Source of the DNA: Portulaca oleracea
Taxonomy: Eukaryota > Streptophyta > Magnoliopsida > Caryophyllales > Portulacaceae
Assembly (NCBI GenBank): GCA_029582165.1
Contig: CM055876.1
Span: forward strand, 12,792,501-12,856,500
Reading direction: 5' to 3'
DNA: 64,000 nt
Shown: positions 1-10,200 of the stretch, in pieces
How the letters are laid out: the number at the start of each line of letters is the position of its first letter
Position numbering within the stretch: the first letter of the stretch is position 1
Position numbers and translations under genes: made by a program
The notes under the pieces: model-generated
Seen by the model: only the letters and a program-made list of their open reading frames with translations
Told to the model about the DNA's origin: nothing
The model's database searches: none

Positions 1-507
1 GTACCCACAAAAGCCAAAGAAAAAGGAGAGAGGGAAAGTGAAAACAAAACTGAAGAAAACAAAAGGAAAAAGAAACAAAAGCTTTGATTCTAGGGATCTT
101 GCAACCTTAATTAAGAAAACGTTATTAAGCTTCCAAAAGGATTCGTTATGAGCATCTCACAGGCACCTATCCCGAGCAAAAATCAATCTTAAGGATTTTC
201 GACCCCCCTACACCTCATGCCAAGCAAAACCCCCTGTGCAATTGTGCAAGTGGGTTCTAACCGAATCCAAAAGACTCCAAAGACTCATGTCCGAACTCAA
301 AAACAACGAAACAAACAAGGAATGAGTTGCCCTTCCTCACATTCGGTCCCCCTTGGCTTGGTGAGGGCCGTAGGTGATGCAAGGATAGGCCCCACACTTT
401 TAGAAGCACAAACTTTCTTTTCTTTTTTTTTGGTTGGTTTTACCAACGAAATTGCTTTTTCTTTTCTCTTTTTTTTCTTTTTAAAAGTCGGTATTAGCCT
501 TACTTTC

Positions 508-648
508 GGGAATTGGACGGCCCAAATATGGAGTTTACCCTCCCAACACAGTCTTTTCCATACACACCTCCGTCGAGAATTCGATATGGGAGGAGCTTAA
601 GGGATAATAGCACCGTACCGCGAATACCGGGCCCGTGTAGGTTGGCTA
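508..648 (-). other. Conserved non-coding block in Athila 3' region
   Basis: The block, with ACGGCCCAA, ACCCTCCCAAC, CGTACC and CCCGTGTAGGT as its landmarks, recurs at 36048-36190 in Athila2 and twice in Athila1 (26323-26446 and 26484-26580), whose LTRs are unrelated. There is no coding frame, which suggests a structural or RNA-level role. Confidence 0.5.
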
Positions 649-1505
649 AGTGTATGGTGGTTGATGTCGTTCAGCGATACGCCCCACTTAATCCGGTTAT
701 TGTAGCTTTGCTTTCTTTTTCTTTCTTGTTTTGACTTTGCTTTTGCTTTTATTAAACGGAAAAAAGGAACAAGGTCGGACACGAAACCCTAGAGTCTCCC
801 GCTTTCAACCGAAACATGAAAGAAATCGGAGGTCTCACTAGACATCTAATGAGGGAAATCTAAGAAGATAAGTCATGACTCGTACCCAAGACAAGGTCGA
901 AAAAAATGCTCAAACCGGTTTCTTTTAAAGAAGATTAGGAACGACTTCTCAATTTCAAAAAATTACTTAGGGGTACCCTAACTTTTGGTGAAATGTTTTT
1001 CTGGTACCCCAACTTTTAAAAACTAATTTTGGGGTACCCTAACTTTTAGAATTAGAAATAATTAGGTGAATTTCCTGCCAATGATTTGAATTCACCGGTG
1101 AGTTGTAGGCGGGAAATTGATTAAATGTTTTTGTGGATGAAAATGCCCTTTGTTTTTGTCGACGAAAATGTTTTGAATCAATCGGAATTTCGCCTGAAAT
1201 TCACCTAGTAATTTCTAATCCTAAAAGTAAGTGTACGCCAAAATTAGTTTTGAAAAGTTAGGGTACCAAAAAATTGTTTCTTCAAAAGTTAGGGTACCTC
1301 TAAGTAATTTTTTGTCTCAATTTCGACAACAAGATCTAAGAAACAAAGCAAAACAAAGCGAAAATGAAAACCGAAAGAAAACTTTTAAGGCTTTCACTCC
1401 CTTTTTTCTCCTTTTTCACACAAAATATTTTCAGATTTTAGCCTAAAAAGAGCAAAAAGAAAATAAAATGCTAGGTGATCTACCCTTGAAACAAAAATAA
1501 CTCTC

Positions 1506-1543
1506 CCTCCCATACTTAAAATGCCACAATGTCCTCATTGTGG
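1506..1543 (-). other. Internal polypurine-like tract plus stem-loop, element A
   Basis: CCTCCCATACTTAAA (purine-rich on the minus strand) is followed by a perfect 8-bp stem, CCACAATG at 1524-1531 and CATTGTGG at 1536-1543, with a TCCT loop. The same module is at 36701-36738 in Athila2 and, weaker, at 26955-26992 in Athila1. Confidence 0.55.
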
Positions 1544-2098
1544 GAAAGGTGTCACAAGAAAGGGTAGAGAACCTACAAAAAGCTAGCAAACAAAACAACT
1601 AGCAAGCAAGTGGTGGCGGCCCGAGCCCGCATGGCTCCAACAACAAGATAAACCCATCAAGCACATACTTAGGGGCTCGCCACCAAAAGAAAAATCAAGC
1701 ATGCAACATGGATCAAAGATATAACAGACTAAAAGAGAGTGGAAAGAGGTTACCTCGAGATCTTCAAATAGAAACTCTCTCAATCCACGATCCAAAAGAA
1801 CCAAGCATAGGGTTAGGATAAGCAAATTTAAACGTCCTATGTACTTGAGCCTTGGCATGCTAGATTAGAAACAAGAAAAAGAAACTAATAACGAAAGGAA
1901 AGAAAATTAACAAAAACAAAGCATGGGTTACCTCCCATATAGTGCTTGTTTTAGGTCCCTAGCTTGACCTAATACCCATTTGATCCTTGAAAGTCGGGGT
2001 GTGCAAGACAGGAACATCTTCCATCTTTTCCACCATTTCCTGTTCCTCCCTTTCCAACATTTCCCCATTTTGCAAACATGAAGGTCAAAATGATCTAA

Positions 2099-3919
2099 TC
2101 AGTTTGTAGTTGATCTCGGGGAAAAGAGAGGCAACGACTTTTTATGCGTCCTCCACCTTCGTTTTCTTCTCTTTTTCCAACATCTCCCAACCACCATAGT
2201 GAACCAAGCATGTTGCTCCTCCGGGGGTCGAATCGGGTGAAATAGATGAGGAGGCAATTTAAACTCCACCTTAGTTGGTTCCCAGAGTTTTGGAGCCTCG
2301 GGAACAAGCACAGGTTGATGATGGTCATCTTCTTTCAAAAATTCTTCTTTCTTCTCAACCCTTTCCTTGAATTCTTCTTCAATAACATAGTTCAATGTGA
2401 TCGGGAAGTACTCAAACTCCACTTGGAGAAGAGAAAACTTTAGAGATGCCGCATCATCGACGATAAAATCTTGAACCTCTATACGTTCTAATAAAGGTTC
2501 CTCTAAGGGAACATCCTCCACCTCTCTAGTATATGCCCCATCAATAAGATTAGTGAGGAAAACAACCTCACTACCATCGGGCTCCACTTGGATAGGCTCA
2601 AGAAGGATCTCTTCCAAAGGACACTCACATGAAAGCTCAAAAGTATAAGGCTCTATTAAGCACCCATCTATTTCCTCATTGAATTCTCCCTCACTCAACT
2701 TTTCTTCATTCTCAATTTTGGCCTCTTCAAACACCACCTCCCTTGCTTCATTCATCTCCAACTCACTCTCTTTCTCTTCTTCTCTCAAACATCCCTCCTC
2801 CACAAAATTTGGTACTATGGCTTCCCCTTCACTCCGGAGGGTAATAAGATTCACCGGTACCATTGGGGTAGGTTGAGGTTGAGGTTGGATGGGGACGGTT
2901 TGAGGAATATGGTCTTGCCGAGCCATTTGGGCCCATTGATTTTCAATGTTCTCGAGGCGAGCCCTATCATTCTCCTGGTTTTCAACAATTTGCTTCAGCA
3001 ACTTCTCTATGTTGGACTCTTGAGTTGGTAGGGATTCTTGAAGTTGAGGGGTAGGTTGGTGATAAATGGGTTGCCAAACTTCTTGATTTTGGTAATTGGG
3101 TGAGAAATATTGGATGTTTTGGGTGGAGGGTTGGGTCTCTTGCATGATTCCCAATTGGTTGGTTGCTCCATTAGATACCATCTTCAGTTGCATCTCTTGG
3201 ACGACGCCCATAAGGACTTTGATACTAGGTTCATTCTCGAAGCTACAGCCTCCACTTCCTGAACTCTGGCGGCTTCCCAAAGAAGGTGAATGTTGAAATA
3301 ATTCATGAAAGAAGACATTTGCTTGATGCTCGGTCTTCATAAGGAACATTCCTCCCGATGCAATGTCAATCGACTCTTTAAGATCGTCTTGAAGCCTATG
3401 GTAAAACTGATGTAACAATAACCAATCCGGAAGATTGTGATGTGGACATCGCCTTTGAAGACGTTTCAACCTTGCCCATGAATCGAAAAGAGTTTCTCCC
3501 GACTCTTGCTTGAAGTTCAAGATGGCTTGTCGAAGCCTATGCGTCTCATCGGCCGGACAGAAATGGTGAAGAAAATCCCGGCTCAATGCGTCCCAAGTAG
3601 TATAAATGCCGGGTGGACAAATGTCAAGCCAAATCTTAGCTTTTCCTCCCAAGGTGAGAGGAAAAAGCTTCAGCTTTAAGAACTCCGAAGATACCTCTGG
3701 CAGATGCACAAAACCTATCCGATCTTCAAATCTTCTAATATGATTAAAAGGATCTCCATAGAATTGGTTTCTCTCAAAAGCATCCATTAAGCATGGTTTG
3801 AACTCGAATGTTGCGGTGGGTGGTAGTGGCGGTAGGATGATAGGGTTGCCTCCCGTACCCAATGATGGAACGGAATATGATAGGAGGCTGCGGGGTGAAC
3901 TAACTTGACCCTCAGCCAT
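2099..3919 (-). CDS. gag: Gag polyprotein of Athila-like element A
   Basis: An uninterrupted ORF of about 606 codons. I place the start at the ATG at 3917-3919 (MAEGQVSSPRSLL) because it aligns with the start of the Athila2 gag; an in-frame ATG lies 28 codons further upstream. The retrotransposon gag (capsid-like) domain spans roughly residues 60-190, with the IWLDICPPG, FLHHFCP and RLKRLQRRCPHHNLPDWLL blocks. A Gln-rich stretch and a predicted coiled coil (SNIEKLLKQIVENQENDRAR) follow, then a very acidic Glu-rich tail. I see no CCHC zinc knuckle. Gag would assemble virus-like particles and package element RNA in the cytoplasm. The intact frame contrasts with the absence of any pol, so a helper element would be needed for mobility. 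Confidence 0.85.
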   Translation of the reverse strand: MAEGQVSSPRSLLSYSVPSLGTGGNPIILPPLPPTATFEFKPCLMDAFERNQFYGDPFNHIRRFEDRIGFVHLPEVSSEFLKLKLFPLTLGGKAKIWLDICPPGIYTTWDALSRDFLHHFCPADETHRLRQAILNFKQESGETLFDSWARLKRLQRRCPHHNLPDWLLLHQFYHRLQDDLKESIDIASGGMFLMKTEHQANVFFHELFQHSPSLGSRQSSGSGGCSFENEPSIKVLMGVVQEMQLKMVSNGATNQLGIMQETQPSTQNIQYFSPNYQNQEVWQPIYHQPTPQLQESLPTQESNIEKLLKQIVENQENDRARLENIENQWAQMARQDHIPQTVPIQPQPQPTPMVPVNLITLRSEGEAIVPNFVEEGCLREEEKESELEMNEAREVVFEEAKIENEEKLSEGEFNEEIDGCLIEPYTFELSCECPLEEILLEPIQVEPDGSEVVFLTNLIDGAYTREVEDVPLEEPLLERIEVQDFIVDDAASLKFSLLQVEFEYFPITLNYVIEEEFKERVEKKEEFLKEDDHHQPVLVPEAPKLWEPTKVEFKLPPHLFHPIRPPEEQHAWFTMVVGRCWKKRRKRRWRTHKKSLPLFSPRSTTN

Positions 3920-4049
3920 TAGAACTTGAAAACCTCCTACAAGAAATGAAGAAGCATCAAATTCATTGGAATTGGAACAAACTGATTTCAAGCATGAAAG
4001 CAATCTAAACTACTCTTAACCAAAGGAACCTAAAGCTAGGGGCGCTTGC

Positions 4050-4067
4050 TCCCCGGCAACGGCGCCA
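4050..4067 (-). other. Primer-binding site, tRNA-Asp type, element A
   Basis: On the minus strand TGGCGCCGTTGCCGGGGA follows the LTR end after a five-base spacer. It is complementary to the 3' end of plant tRNA-Asp, the usual primer of Athila-group elements. The same site occurs at 45644-45661 and 55912-55929. Confidence 0.85.
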
Positions 4068-4072
4068 TTTTG

Positions 4073-5681
4073 TGTAACAGTGGTATTGTAAGGCCTCGAT
4101 TTTGTCGTTCTCTCTCAGGGAGCTAGGGGCCTTGGCTAAAGGTATTGGTTACGAACGAGTCTAGATTGCTAAGGTCGCATAAGGTGAGGTTTAGGTAACT
4201 AAACTAAAAAAACACGACGGAACAAAGAAACTAAGGTCAGGTCAAGGTGAGACAATGGGCTTCGGAGGCTTTTCGGGATGCAAACGGGAACAAGGAGACG
4301 GGTTTTGCAACTAGAGAGCAACAAGGAGTGAAATCAAGTGGCAATTCCGTTAGAAAATACCAACCGGGCTTCCACTTCCGTGAATAGTCCGGATTAATTT
4401 CCCCAAAGTCCACCACGGACCCGGAGGGTTAAGGAAACGGAATTCCCTAGTTAGCCTCTATTCACTTTCGTGAGTAGAGCACTAACTATCTCAATTCCAA
4501 CCTTCCAACTCAAGTGTTGGATGTGTTCGGGGACTGTCGGACCCAAATACATCTCACTTGAAGGAAGGATTGGAGTAGGAAAAGTGATTTCTCACCTAAT
4601 TACTCACTAAAATTGCTAACCCATTCCTAATTACCCATTCACACACTTAATTACCCCCTAACGCATTAGGGTTCTAACCACTACTCATCACAACAACTAA
4701 GCTACCATCAACAAAACCGACCCTAGACATGGATTCTGGCAAGGAATAAGCAAAACTCAATCAAAACTATTAAAATGACAACAAGAACATCAAAGCAACA
4801 AGGAAGCAATTAAAGGAAAGCAATTAAATCAACAAGTAATAATAAGAGAGATTAAGGAAGGAAATCACCTATCAAAGGTACCTAAGAGCAAGGATGAACA
4901 AGAGAAAAGAGTTTCAATCAACAATACTTCAATCTTCAATCCAAAACCCAAATCAAAGTAACAATTTTAATGGAAATCTTACTAATCACTCACTAATTAA
5001 ACCCTAATCACTACCTAAAAGCTAACCTATACTCACTCTCCCTCTAGGGGACTCCCCCTCAGCTAAAAGACCTAATAGCAATATATACAAGCTAAGTTAG
5101 TTACCCAAAACTCGTCACTTCACTAAGCAGAAAAAATGTGAAACTGCAGGGGACCGTAGGTACGGTCTATGGGACCGTAGCTACGGTCCTGCGTAACTTC
5201 TGCAGATTTCTCTCTTCTTCGCAGCACCGTAGGCACGGTGAGTCATGACCGTGGAGTGCGATGCAGCGATTTAGGTCAGGTGAAACTTCTCTCCTTCGCA
5301 CCGTCGTAGGTACGGTCTCCCAAGACCGTGGGTACGGTCTCACTCGGACACTTCACCTGCTGCTCATGTCTTGCACCCACCGTAGGTGCGGTCTTCAGGA
5401 CTGTGGGTACGGTCAAGTTCGGCCACTGATTCAGCAAAGTCTAACTTTTGATCCTCTTGTATGTTCGGCCTTCCCGCTTCCTTCGCCTTTGCCTCACCAT
5501 GACCTGGGAAATCTCGGGATTCCCAAAGTAGACAAAATGGCCCTTTTTACCATGTTTTGAGTAAAGACACTAGAATCTACAAAATAACCAAAAACGTACT
5601 AAAAGAATAAAATTAGACCACGAAACAAGTCAAAAGCCTAAGGATTTAGGCGGTATTTAGAGACAAAATTGGGTCTAAACA
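4073..5681 (-). repeat. 5' LTR of element A
   Basis: The 1609-bp LTR has TG/CA ends (TGTAAC at 4073 and TAAACA at 5681 on the plus strand). It ends five bases from the primer site and matches the Athila2 LTRs at both termini. It holds a GC-rich dyad array (5152-5414) and an A/T-rich TATA-like box on the minus strand at 5081-5087. The partner LTR lies outside the window. Confidence 0.85.
5152..5414 (-). promoter_or_regulatory. Phased GG-centred dyad array in U3 of element A LTR
   Basis: Seven near-perfect dyads of the type GACCGTA-GG-TACGGTC are centred at 5159, 5180, 5232, 5309, 5331, 5385 and 5406. Three pairs are spaced 21, 22 and 21 bp, about two helical turns. The array lies 65 bp upstream, on the minus strand, of the TATA-like box. 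A U3 enhancer role is inferred from position only. Confidence 0.6.
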
Positions 5682-7202
5682 TGAGCAACGGGATAGTTTT
5701 TGTGATGATGCTTTCTGTGAGGAGTCAGGTTAGGAGTGGGAAGAAGAGGTCTTCTGGGAGGCTGGTTTGACGGATTTTTAGTCTGAGGTTGAAAGGGAGG
5801 AGTTGTAATGCCAGTTTGTTGTTATAGGGATGAGAAGCGGTGACTGCCTCATTGGATAATTGAGTAATGGTTTTATAGCAGTCTTTGACCTCAAGGGATA
5901 ATCAATTGCTTTCTGTGAATAAGAGGTCATTTTGAGAATTTAAATTATCCATGGACTCACTGAGACTTTAAACATGCTTGGTAAGGTATTTGATCCTTTC
6001 TATTAATGACTTGGAATATTTGAACAGATGAAAACATTTATGAGCAAGATGTAATGGTGAGATATTGAGGAGGTCATCAATGTTTACCTCATCTTGTGGT
6101 GAGGACATTTCTGGTTCCTCATTCAGTTGAGTCATTAGATAGACATTTGCAACCTCATCAACGTAAGTGTTATCCTCACTTGAGTCACTGTCACTCCAAG
6201 TTGCAAGCATTTCCCTACGTTGTTGTTGCTTGTGCCTCATGTTTCTTCTATCCTTGTTCTTTCTTGCGTGAGGGCAGTCTTTAACCAAATGTTCTGTGCT
6301 GCCACAACCATAACACGTAAAAGGGTCAGATTCTTCTATCATAGGAGCCTTACCTTTTGGTTTTTTGTGCTGTCTATCCTTGATGTAGCCTCGAAAGGTC
6401 GGATTTTTCTTGTATAATTTTCTGAACCTTCTTGCCAGCATAGCCATTGTTTCTTCTTCATCCTCATCTGATTCATCATCAGATTCTCAAGTTGCCTTGA
6501 GGGTAATTCCATTAGGTTCTGTGAGGTCACTTAATTGGATCTCATGGGCCAACAGTTTCCCAATGAGTTATTCCAGTTTGAGGACCTTCAGATTTTGTGC
6601 TTCTTCAATGGCTATAACTTTTGGACCTCACTTTCTTCTTGGCAAACATCTGAGGATTTTTCTGACTTGTTCCTCATTGGAGTAGTTCTTCCCAAGCGAC
6701 TTGAGGTGGTTAGCAATGCTGCTAAATCTCTTGTACATCTCTTCAATTGATTCATTTTCTTCCATTTTAAAAGCCTCATATTTCTGGACAAGAATGTCCA
6801 GTTTGATGTCTTTAACTTGACTTGTACCCTCATATGAGGTGATCAAATATTCCCAAACCTATTTGATATTTTCACAGTTAGAAACACGTTCAAAATCATT
6901 TGGATTCAAAGTGCAATATAATAAATTTAAAGCACGAATATTTTTCCCAAAGTTGTGAGCTCTTCGGCTGTCATTTCAGTTCTTTCTTTTGGGACATCTT
7001 GATTTGCAGCATTCTTCTTTGTGGGAGTAGGGAAATCTCCTTCAGTGACTACAGTCCAGAGGTCCTCATCTTGGTCTCTGAGGAATATTTCCATCTGCCT
7101 CTTCCACATTCTGTAATTTTCACCAGTGAGGAGAGGCGCTCTTGTCCATGAGCGTCCTTGGGGAGCTTCGGTTGTGTTGAGGCAGGCCATGATCTTTACC
7201 AC
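5682..7202 (-). pseudogene. gag: Copia gag, degenerate
   Basis: Start codon at 7200-7202 or just inside. The N-terminal block holds PLLTGENYRMWKRQMEIFL, typical of the gag-polypeptide (UBN2-like) domain. The middle block (6628-6846) holds ILVQKYEAFKMEENESIEEM and the GKNYSNEEQVRKILRCLP motif. The C-terminal block (5968-6447) carries a CCHC knuckle, CYGCGSTEHLVKDC. The blocks lie in different frames, so at least two frameshifts have broken the gene. Nothing downstream of 5682 belongs to this element because element A is inserted there. In the family, gag forms the particle and binds RNA through the knuckle. Confidence 0.8.
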
Positions 7203-7227
7203 GAGTTGTTAGACTCTTAATATCTAT

Positions 7228-7245
7228 GGACCTGCTCTGATACCA
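7228..7245 (-). other. Primer-binding site, tRNA-Met type, Copia
   Basis: The minus-strand TGGTATCAGAGCAGGTCC is the standard plant Copia primer site complementary to initiator tRNA-Met. It lies two bases from the LTR. Confidence 0.9.
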
Positions 7246-7247
7246 AT

Positions 7248-8038
7248 TGAAATAACCCTAGAGGGGGGTGATTAGGGTTTTGTAAAAATTCTGCACTTCA
7301 ATCAACACAACTAGGTTAATAGCACTTTTATATAATGAAAAATACTTCTTTATTAACTAAACAACAGTGCTTGAAACAAGGAGGTTACAACTCAGCTTAT
7401 TTTGAGGATCGTAAGGTCCTCAAAAAGCTTACTGGGGCAGAGAACTTGATGGCAGTTTTCTGCACTTGAGGTCTCACAGAAGAGGCAGTTACAGACAGAG
7501 AGAAAAAACTTCAAAGTGAGACTTCTTCCTCACTTCAAAACACTCGACCCTATAGGTCCTCACCAGTGTCCTCACTAGTTACACAAACTCACCACTTACA
7601 AATGTTGCTACACTCAGAATATCAACATAATATTCCTACATTCAGAACTTTCTCACACAAAGTTCCTACTTAGATTTACTTTCTTGGAAATCCACACATA
7701 CAAGAGAAGTCTTCGACAGAATATATAGTAGTGCCCTTGAGACAGCAACAGCTACTTGCTCTTTGGAGGAGATAATTTCCTATCTTGGGTTATCTTCATA
7801 ATCTTCCATATAATCTTGATATCCTTGATTTTGCTTCCATATTAGATACCTGAAATAAAAGAAACTGTCGTTATCAATTCAGAAACAATAGGAGGGAATA
7901 TGATTTAGGGTTTTAGGAGATACTTCCCTATATTAAGTTTGTCAATCTTTCAAACAAAATCCTTAATGTTGGCACTGGAGCTAGAGGTCCTCGAAGCTTG
8001 CTGCGATGAGGTCCTCAATCTAGGCTTTAGATTCTTCA
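7248..8038 (-). repeat. 5' LTR of Copia element
   Basis: A 791-bp LTR with TG/CA ends (TGAAATAACCC at 7248 and GATTCTTCA at 8038). It is adjacent to the primer site on one side and to the 5-bp duplication CTGCT on the other. The 793-bp solo LTR at 61148-61940 is a close copy. Confidence 0.85.
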
Positions 8039-8043
8039 CTGCT

Positions 8044-8324
8044 TCTTGCAACCCTTTCATCCTTCCAAACTGTTGCTCGACAATGCTTGCAAGATGTCAT
8101 TGTCCCAGTGAACTCCCACTGGGTTGTGATCATCCTGATGGGTGGTGCTTCCCGCGCAATGGCCAATTGTAACTCCCAAATTGTGCTTGATGACGTTCAC
8201 GCTCGGCAATAAGTCGCGAGTGTCCTGGGTCTGTATTACGACAAACAATCCGGCGTAGCCTTGCGTTACACCTAGCAAGCCTAGCTTCTAAAGTCCTCAT
8301 ATTTTTCTCACTACTTCCAGCCAT
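8044..8324 (-). pseudogene. Rep-helicase N-terminal fragment, copy H1
   Basis: The ATG at 8322-8324 opens MAGSSEKNMRTLEARLARCN, matching the starts at 58592 and 62226. The frame is shifted after the ERHQAQ motif and the gene is cut by the Copia LTR at 8043. Only the extreme N-terminus remains, so no Rep or helicase activity is possible. Confidence 0.7.
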
Positions 8325-8589
8325 TTGCTACATGTTATCGTATTTATCCATGTAAGGCACACTGCTCGCAAGTTTGTAACAATTATTATATACATAATAA
8401 ATAAATGTGCAAAAATCATAAATGTGACATATAAACAGAAGTGATAAAGAGAGCATCAATAGAAACAAACATATTTTGAAAATGTTTTAATTCAAATTTG
8501 TCATGGTTTGTTTAACTTCATAGAGATTACTATAATATATACATAGTAAACCAAACGAAATAATGATGAAATGGTTATGTGGAAAACAT

Positions 8590-9110
8590 CATAGTAAATG
8601 TTTGTTTTAATATTGGTACATACATGTATGTTGAATTTATAATGTCATTTTATAGTTTCATTTTAAATTGGTATACACATGTATATTTCCTAATTAAATT
8701 ATTGTTTATGTTATTTTTTTTTATTATAATCAGAATGACTATTTATATGTACACAAATTTATATTATAGGTGCTTTTTAATTATTAAACACATTATTGTT
8801 TAAGATAAATTTTTTAAGATAAATAGGTTAAACTAAATCTATATCTAAATAAATATAATGTTAAATTGAATTATTGATCCACAATAAAAGTGGGCCAAAT
8901 TAAGTCTCCAGCGGCCCAATCTAATATATATCAGCCCAAATCCTTATAAACCCTAAATTACACCATGACCTAATTGACACCCACAATCCCTCATATAAAT
9001 GCTCCATCTTCAGACAACAAACCCTAATATCGTCAGACAACAAACCTCGTTCATCTTCTCTCATTTCTCCCTTCTCCCTGCCATTTCGAAGTCTCTTCAT
9101 TTAAGGCAAA
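8590..9110 (+). promoter_or_regulatory. Promoter-like block, first copy, H1
   Basis: An A/T-rich leader is followed by TGGGCC (8891-8896), GGCCCA and AGCCCA (site II-like), AAACCCTAAA (8948-8957), a TATAAAT box (8994-9000) and AAACCCTAA (9019-9027). This combination is typical of plant translation-related gene promoters. It points rightward, away from the Rep gene. A second copy follows at 9150-9790, separated by a short leader. Confidence 0.5.
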
Positions 9111-9149
9111 GTGATATTTGTTGTTTGTTTTAATATTGATATGTAAATG

Positions 9150-9790
9150 TTTGTTTTAGTACTGGTACGTACATGTATATTGAATTTATAATGTCATTTT
9201 ATGGTTTCCTTTTAAATTGGTATGCACATACATATATTTCTTAGAGTACGTTTGGTTAGTCAAAAATCCCGTGGAAATGGTCAATTTCCCGAGTTGACTT
9301 ATTTTCCCCATATTTGGTTGTACATTAACCTCGGGAAAGTTTTTACAAGGGTCCCACCATTTTCAAGGTTTTCCTAGAGAAAATGGTTAAGGGAAATTTT
9401 TCCAGAGGAAATATTTTCAATGGAAAACTTTCCAGGGAAACTTTATTTATATATTTTTTTTCTTATTAATTAGAATCAATATTTATATGTACACACGTTT
9501 ATATTACAATTGCTTTATAATTATCAAATACAGTTTTTTAAAGATAAATAAATAAATATATATCCGTATAATCTAATATAAAATGTCAAAATGGGTTATT
9601 GATGCTAGTGTTTTATATTAGATTGGGCCGACTTATGGTATATCAGCCCAACCATATGAACCCTAATTGAAATCCTGCCCTAACCAACACCCTCACTCTC
9701 TCGTATAAATCTCCCTTTTTCAGACAACAAACCCTAATCTTTACTGCCTCCATCCTCACCGTGTCTCCATCTAGAAAAATCCCAGTCTCC
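9150..9790 (+). promoter_or_regulatory. Promoter-like block, second copy, H1
   Basis: A direct repeat of 8590-9110 with TGGGCC (9624-9629), AGCCCA (9645-9650), TATAAAT (9704-9710) and AAACCCTAA (9729-9737). A roughly 200-bp insert (about 9245-9440) absent from the first copy contains repeated GGAAA/TTTCC motifs and looks like a MITE. The block is followed by pyrimidine-rich leader-like sequence. Confidence 0.5.
9245..9440. repeat. MITE-like insert in second promoter copy
   Basis: Present in the second promoter copy of H1, H2 (about 59810-60010) and H3 (about 63145-63345), but absent from the first copies. It begins near GTACGTTTGGTTAGTC and ends near CTTTCCAGGGAAAC. Weak inverted GGAAA/TTTCC terminal motifs are visible; no clear target duplication was found. 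Confidence 0.35.
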
Positions 9791-9850
9791 TCAATCCCTT
9801 AATCCCTCTTCATTTCTCCCTCAATCCCTCTTCGTTCTCTTCTTTGTACG

Positions 9851-10195
9851 TGTAAATCGGTAATAAGAAATACCTCTTGTGTGGAAGCGGATCGACTTGC
9901 CGAGATATCGTTCCACAAATCATAAGTTCTTCACGCTTGATTCCGTACAATTGTTGGTGACTACCATAACTGGAGTCACCAGAAAATTCAAACCCCAAAC
10001 CGCTTACTAAGTTAATAGTAATTTACAAACAGAGAGAAGAAAAAAAAGGAAAAATTAATCTTTTCATCAACCAGAAAATTAAATGTCTCTCACAAGACAT
10101 ATATATAGGTTGACTTAGTTTAGAATAACTGTCATTGGATAAGAGTGTTCATTCTTATCCCTTACGTGGTTGTTATCTATTAACATCCATTAATA
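9851..10195. repeat. Short solo LTR with GTACG target duplication (H1)
   Basis: A 345-bp unit beginning TGTAAATCGG and ending ATTAATA (CA changed to TA). It is flanked exactly by GTACG at 9846-9850 and 10196-10200. The same insertion is at 60428-60771 (GTACA/GTACG) and, cut by the window end, at 63735. Internal homology and direct repeats identify it as an LTR, probably Copia-like. Confidence 0.8.
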
Positions 10196-10200
10196 GTACG

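Larger units (their letters stand above)
1..2098 (-). other. Non-coding 3' internal region of element A
   Basis: No credible ORF is present. The segment is collinear with Athila2 at about 35.8-37.4 kb. It holds a block conserved between families (508-648), T-rich and CTTT-rich tracts (about 417-480 and 710-750), and a polypurine-tract-like sequence with a perfect stem-loop (1506-1543). Confidence 0.7.
1..5681 (-). mobile_element. Athila-type LTR retrotransposon A, gag-only, 3' end off-window
   Basis: Reading on the minus strand the order is LTR (4073-5681), a tRNA-Asp-type primer site, a long gag ORF and about 2.1 kb of non-coding sequence that runs off the window. The first bases of the window match sequence lying about 180 bp inside the polypurine tract of the Athila2 copies (for example 28930), so the 3' LTR should begin just left of base 1. 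That leaves an internal region of only about 4.2 kb with gag but no protease, RT, RNase H or integrase. It is therefore a non-autonomous, gag-bearing element. It is inserted in the internal region of a Copia element: the right flank starts with TGAGC at 5682 and the left flank is not visible. The boundary is well defined; the family name rests on the primer site and gag similarity. Confidence 0.8.
5682..8038 (-). mobile_element. Ty1/Copia element, 5' part, truncated by element A
   Basis: The minus-strand order is LTR (7248-8038), two-base spacer, TGGTATCAGAGC primer site and gag. The element is cut at 5682 by element A, with the remainder off-window. The right flank is CTGCT (8039-8043). The same LTR occupies the same position in another Helitron copy at 61148-61940, flanked by CTGCT and CTTCT. 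The insertion therefore predates the duplication of these Helitron copies. Confidence 0.85.

Noticed and set aside
9810..9998. A 62-codon minus-strand ORF (MGFEFSGDSSYGSH start) conserved at three places (also 60387-60575 and 63694-63882).
   Set aside because: It lies inside or across the end of the short solo LTR shared by the three Helitron copies, so its conservation is explained by duplication of that repeat.
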